This document shows positions 62,558 to 64,000 of a stretch of 64,000 bases of DNA, piece by piece (position 1 is the stretch's first letter; every line of letters begins with the position of its first letter). Made by a program: the position numbers and the translations under genes. The stretch lies in the NCBI GenBank assembly GCA_009760855.2, contig WPIO01000001.1, forward strand, positions 14,019,001 through 14,083,000. Reading direction: 5' to 3'. The notes under the pieces are model-generated. The model searched no databases and was not told the origin of the DNA. It saw only the letters and a list, made by a program, of their open reading frames with translations. Source of the DNA: Cristatella mucedo (lineage: Eukaryota > Bryozoa > Phylactolaemata > Cristatellidae).

Positions 62558-64000
62558 CTACTGCACGGCGCAGTTGCCGCTTCTCGTCTTGCTGCTCTTT
62601 GCCCTCCTCGCGGCAACGGGAGCGACCGTGGCGACGGAGGTGCCCACTGTCGCAGCCACTGCCGCCGCCGGGCGGTAGGCTAGCCGCAGGCCACGGGAGC
62701 GGATCACGTCGCGCGTGTACGCGTCGTCGCCGCCATCGCTCGAGCTGCTGCTGCTCGAGCAAGTGCTGCACGCGTCGTCGTCGCACTCGTCGTCACCTGC
62801 CGCCCCGGCGTAGTCCGACGCGGCCGTGCCGCTGCCAGCGGCCCTCCGAAGCTGCTGCATGCCCGCGGCGCTGGCGACCTCGTGGCTTTCGCTTTGCGAC
62901 CGCCGGAAGTGCCTGCGCCGGCGACGTCGAGAACGCTCGTGTCCTCCTTCGCCTGACGGCGGTGGCTGCACGTGGCCGCTTCGCCTTCGGTGGGCCGGCT
63001 GCGGCATCCATGCCGGCACCGACGCCGACATGACGGACGAGATGGGCGACCGGTTGCGCCCGGTGGCGGCTGAGGCAGGCAGCGCGGCTGCAGCAGCTGC
63101 CGGCCTCGAGATGGGGTTCATCCGATCGTGACCGTCATAGTCCAGAAGCCTGTTGGCGAGGTCCACCTGCCGCTGGCGAGCGCCGAGCCCTTCCGCTCTG
63201 CTGGGCAGCCTGCCCGCACTGTACAGGTAGCCGTGTCGGGAGCTTTGCTGCTGCTGCTGGCGCCCGTAGTCGCAGCGGTCGCCGGCGATGCCGCCGCCGC
63301 GGTGCGAGCTGCTCTCTCTCTGCTGCCGTTGCCGGCACGCCGGCGACAGCTGGCCGCGATGCGGCGCGCATCCGTCGTCACTCGACTCTTCGCACGTCAC
63401 GTCGGGAAGCGAGGCTCGCCAATGCTGCGGTGAGCGGCGCGGCGAGTTCCTCAGCGAGCCATAGCCCTCGCTCACGTTCTCCGTCGCTGCCGGCGGAGGC
63501 AGCAGCAGCAGCCGCCTCGCCCCGATCTCGGCGTCGCCGTACGAGGCGTCCGCTGGGCAATGCTCGTCATCGAACGAGCTACTCCTGCCCTGCCTGGCGG
63601 CGGCGGAGCGAGAGGTTCGCCGAGGAGATGGCAGCAGCTGGCCGTGCGACGACGACGCTGCCGAGGCGCCCGACATAGGCCAGGCTGACGAGCCGCCGGG
63701 CGGCTGCCGGAGGCCGGCCTGCGAGGACACTGTCGCTGGCGGCTGTGGCGCCTCGGCGACGGCGGAGGCGTGGCTGCACTCCACCGAGCAGAACGTGGCA
63801 CCGTCGGGCTTGGGCAGGAAGGCGAGGCCGAGCAGTGGCTTCTGGCACGTGCGGCAGCGGAAGCAGTCGGGCGTGGCGTGCCAGTGCCGCTCGCCGTGCG
63901 TCATCTGTCCCTGGTCGACGCCGATGCGGTCGCCGCAGGCGTCGCAGCGGTCGGCGAAGTGCGTCTCAAAGCAAGCGCAGCAGAACGGCCTGTCGTCCCT
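62558..64000 (-). CDS. PRICKLE: Prickle homologue, terminal exon (partial, N-terminus off window)
   Basis: Prickle proteins (PET domain, three LIM domains, prenylated C-terminus) are cytoplasmic core components of planar cell polarity and act with Van Gogh/Vangl at the membrane. This exon runs 480 codons from the window edge. It opens with the end of LIM2 (RPFCCACFETHFADRC) and contains LIM3 (CDACGDRIGVDQGQM, HGERHWHATPDCFRCRTC, FLPKPDGATFCSVEC), very close to human PRICKLE1 (CDTCAQHIGIDQGQM). About 400 residues of low-complexity Ser/Ala/Arg/Gln-rich sequence follow. It ends in CAVQ, a CaaX box at the same place as in other Prickles; Gln at the X position favours farnesylation. The stop (TAG) is at 62560-62558. 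The ATG at 63904 is internal. No intron is needed. Which Prickle paralogue it is cannot be decided. Testin and LMCD1 share PET/LIM domains but lack the CaaX end. Confidence 0.93.
   Translation of the reverse strand, partial: RDDRPFCCACFETHFADRCDACGDRIGVDQGQMTHGERHWHATPDCFRCRTCQKPLLGLAFLPKPDGATFCSVECSHASAVAEAPQPPATVSSQAGLRQPPGGSSAWPMSGASAASSSHGQLLPSPRRTSRSAAARQGRSSSFDDEHCPADASYGDAEIGARRLLLLPPPAATENVSEGYGSLRNSPRRSPQHWRASLPDVTCEESSDDGCAPHRGQLSPACRQRQQRESSSHRGGGIAGDRCDYGRQQQQQSSRHGYLYSAGRLPSRAEGLGARQRQVDLANRLLDYDGHDRMNPISRPAAAAAALPASAATGRNRSPISSVMSASVPAWMPQPAHRRRSGHVQPPPSGEGGHERSRRRRRRHFRRSQSESHEVASAAGMQQLRRAAGSGTAASDYAGAAGDDECDDDACSTCSSSSSSSDGGDDAYTRDVIRSRGLRLAYRPAAAVAATVGTSVATVAPVAARRAKSSKTRSGNCAVQ

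Noticed and set aside
62079-63848. Other long frames over the Prickle exon on both strands
   Set aside because: The GC-rich, stop-poor sequence makes shadow frames. Only the frame with LIM motifs and the CaaX end is supported as coding.

Overview
The window looks like nuclear DNA of an intron-rich animal. It carries a 12-exon homologue of the centriolar gene CEP76, the 3' end of a Prickle-type LIM-domain gene, degraded L2/CR1-type LINEs with EN and RT domains, several tRNA-derived SINE families, and long (CT)n and (GT)n microsatellites. I see nothing bacterial, viral or organellar. The phylum cannot be fixed from this sequence; an invertebrate is a guess.

Layout. 1-2.0 kb is a GC-rich 5' flank holding a SINE and a LINE 3' end. 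2.02-18.46 kb is CEP76 on the + strand. I assembled all 12 coding exons; every junction has GT/AG borders and matching phase, and the product is 643 residues against about 659 in human. Introns 3, 4, 9 and 10 have been enlarged by LINE and SINE insertions. 18.8-62.0 kb is about 43 kb without a recognisable host gene. It is filled with LINE fragments (the best at 29.1-30.8, 47.1-49.7 and 55.2-57.5 kb), SINEs of at least three types, two copies of a small inverted-repeat element (19.35 and 43.1 kb), a dispersed repeat shared by 25.1-25.6 and 50.1-50.5 kb, and simple repeats. 62.56-64.0 kb is the last exon of a Prickle homologue on the - strand, running off the window edge and ending in a CaaX prenylation box. 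CEP76 and Prickle are therefore convergent.

The two host genes act in different processes: CEP76 limits centriole duplication, and Prickle is a planar-cell-polarity core protein. Nothing here suggests they are functionally linked. No clearly new biological system is visible. The points most worth following are the LINE/SINE family with a shared 3' tail, the stop-free 123-nt CEP76 intron, an open exon-like frame antisense to the region just past the Prickle stop, and the small inverted-repeat and palindromic elements.
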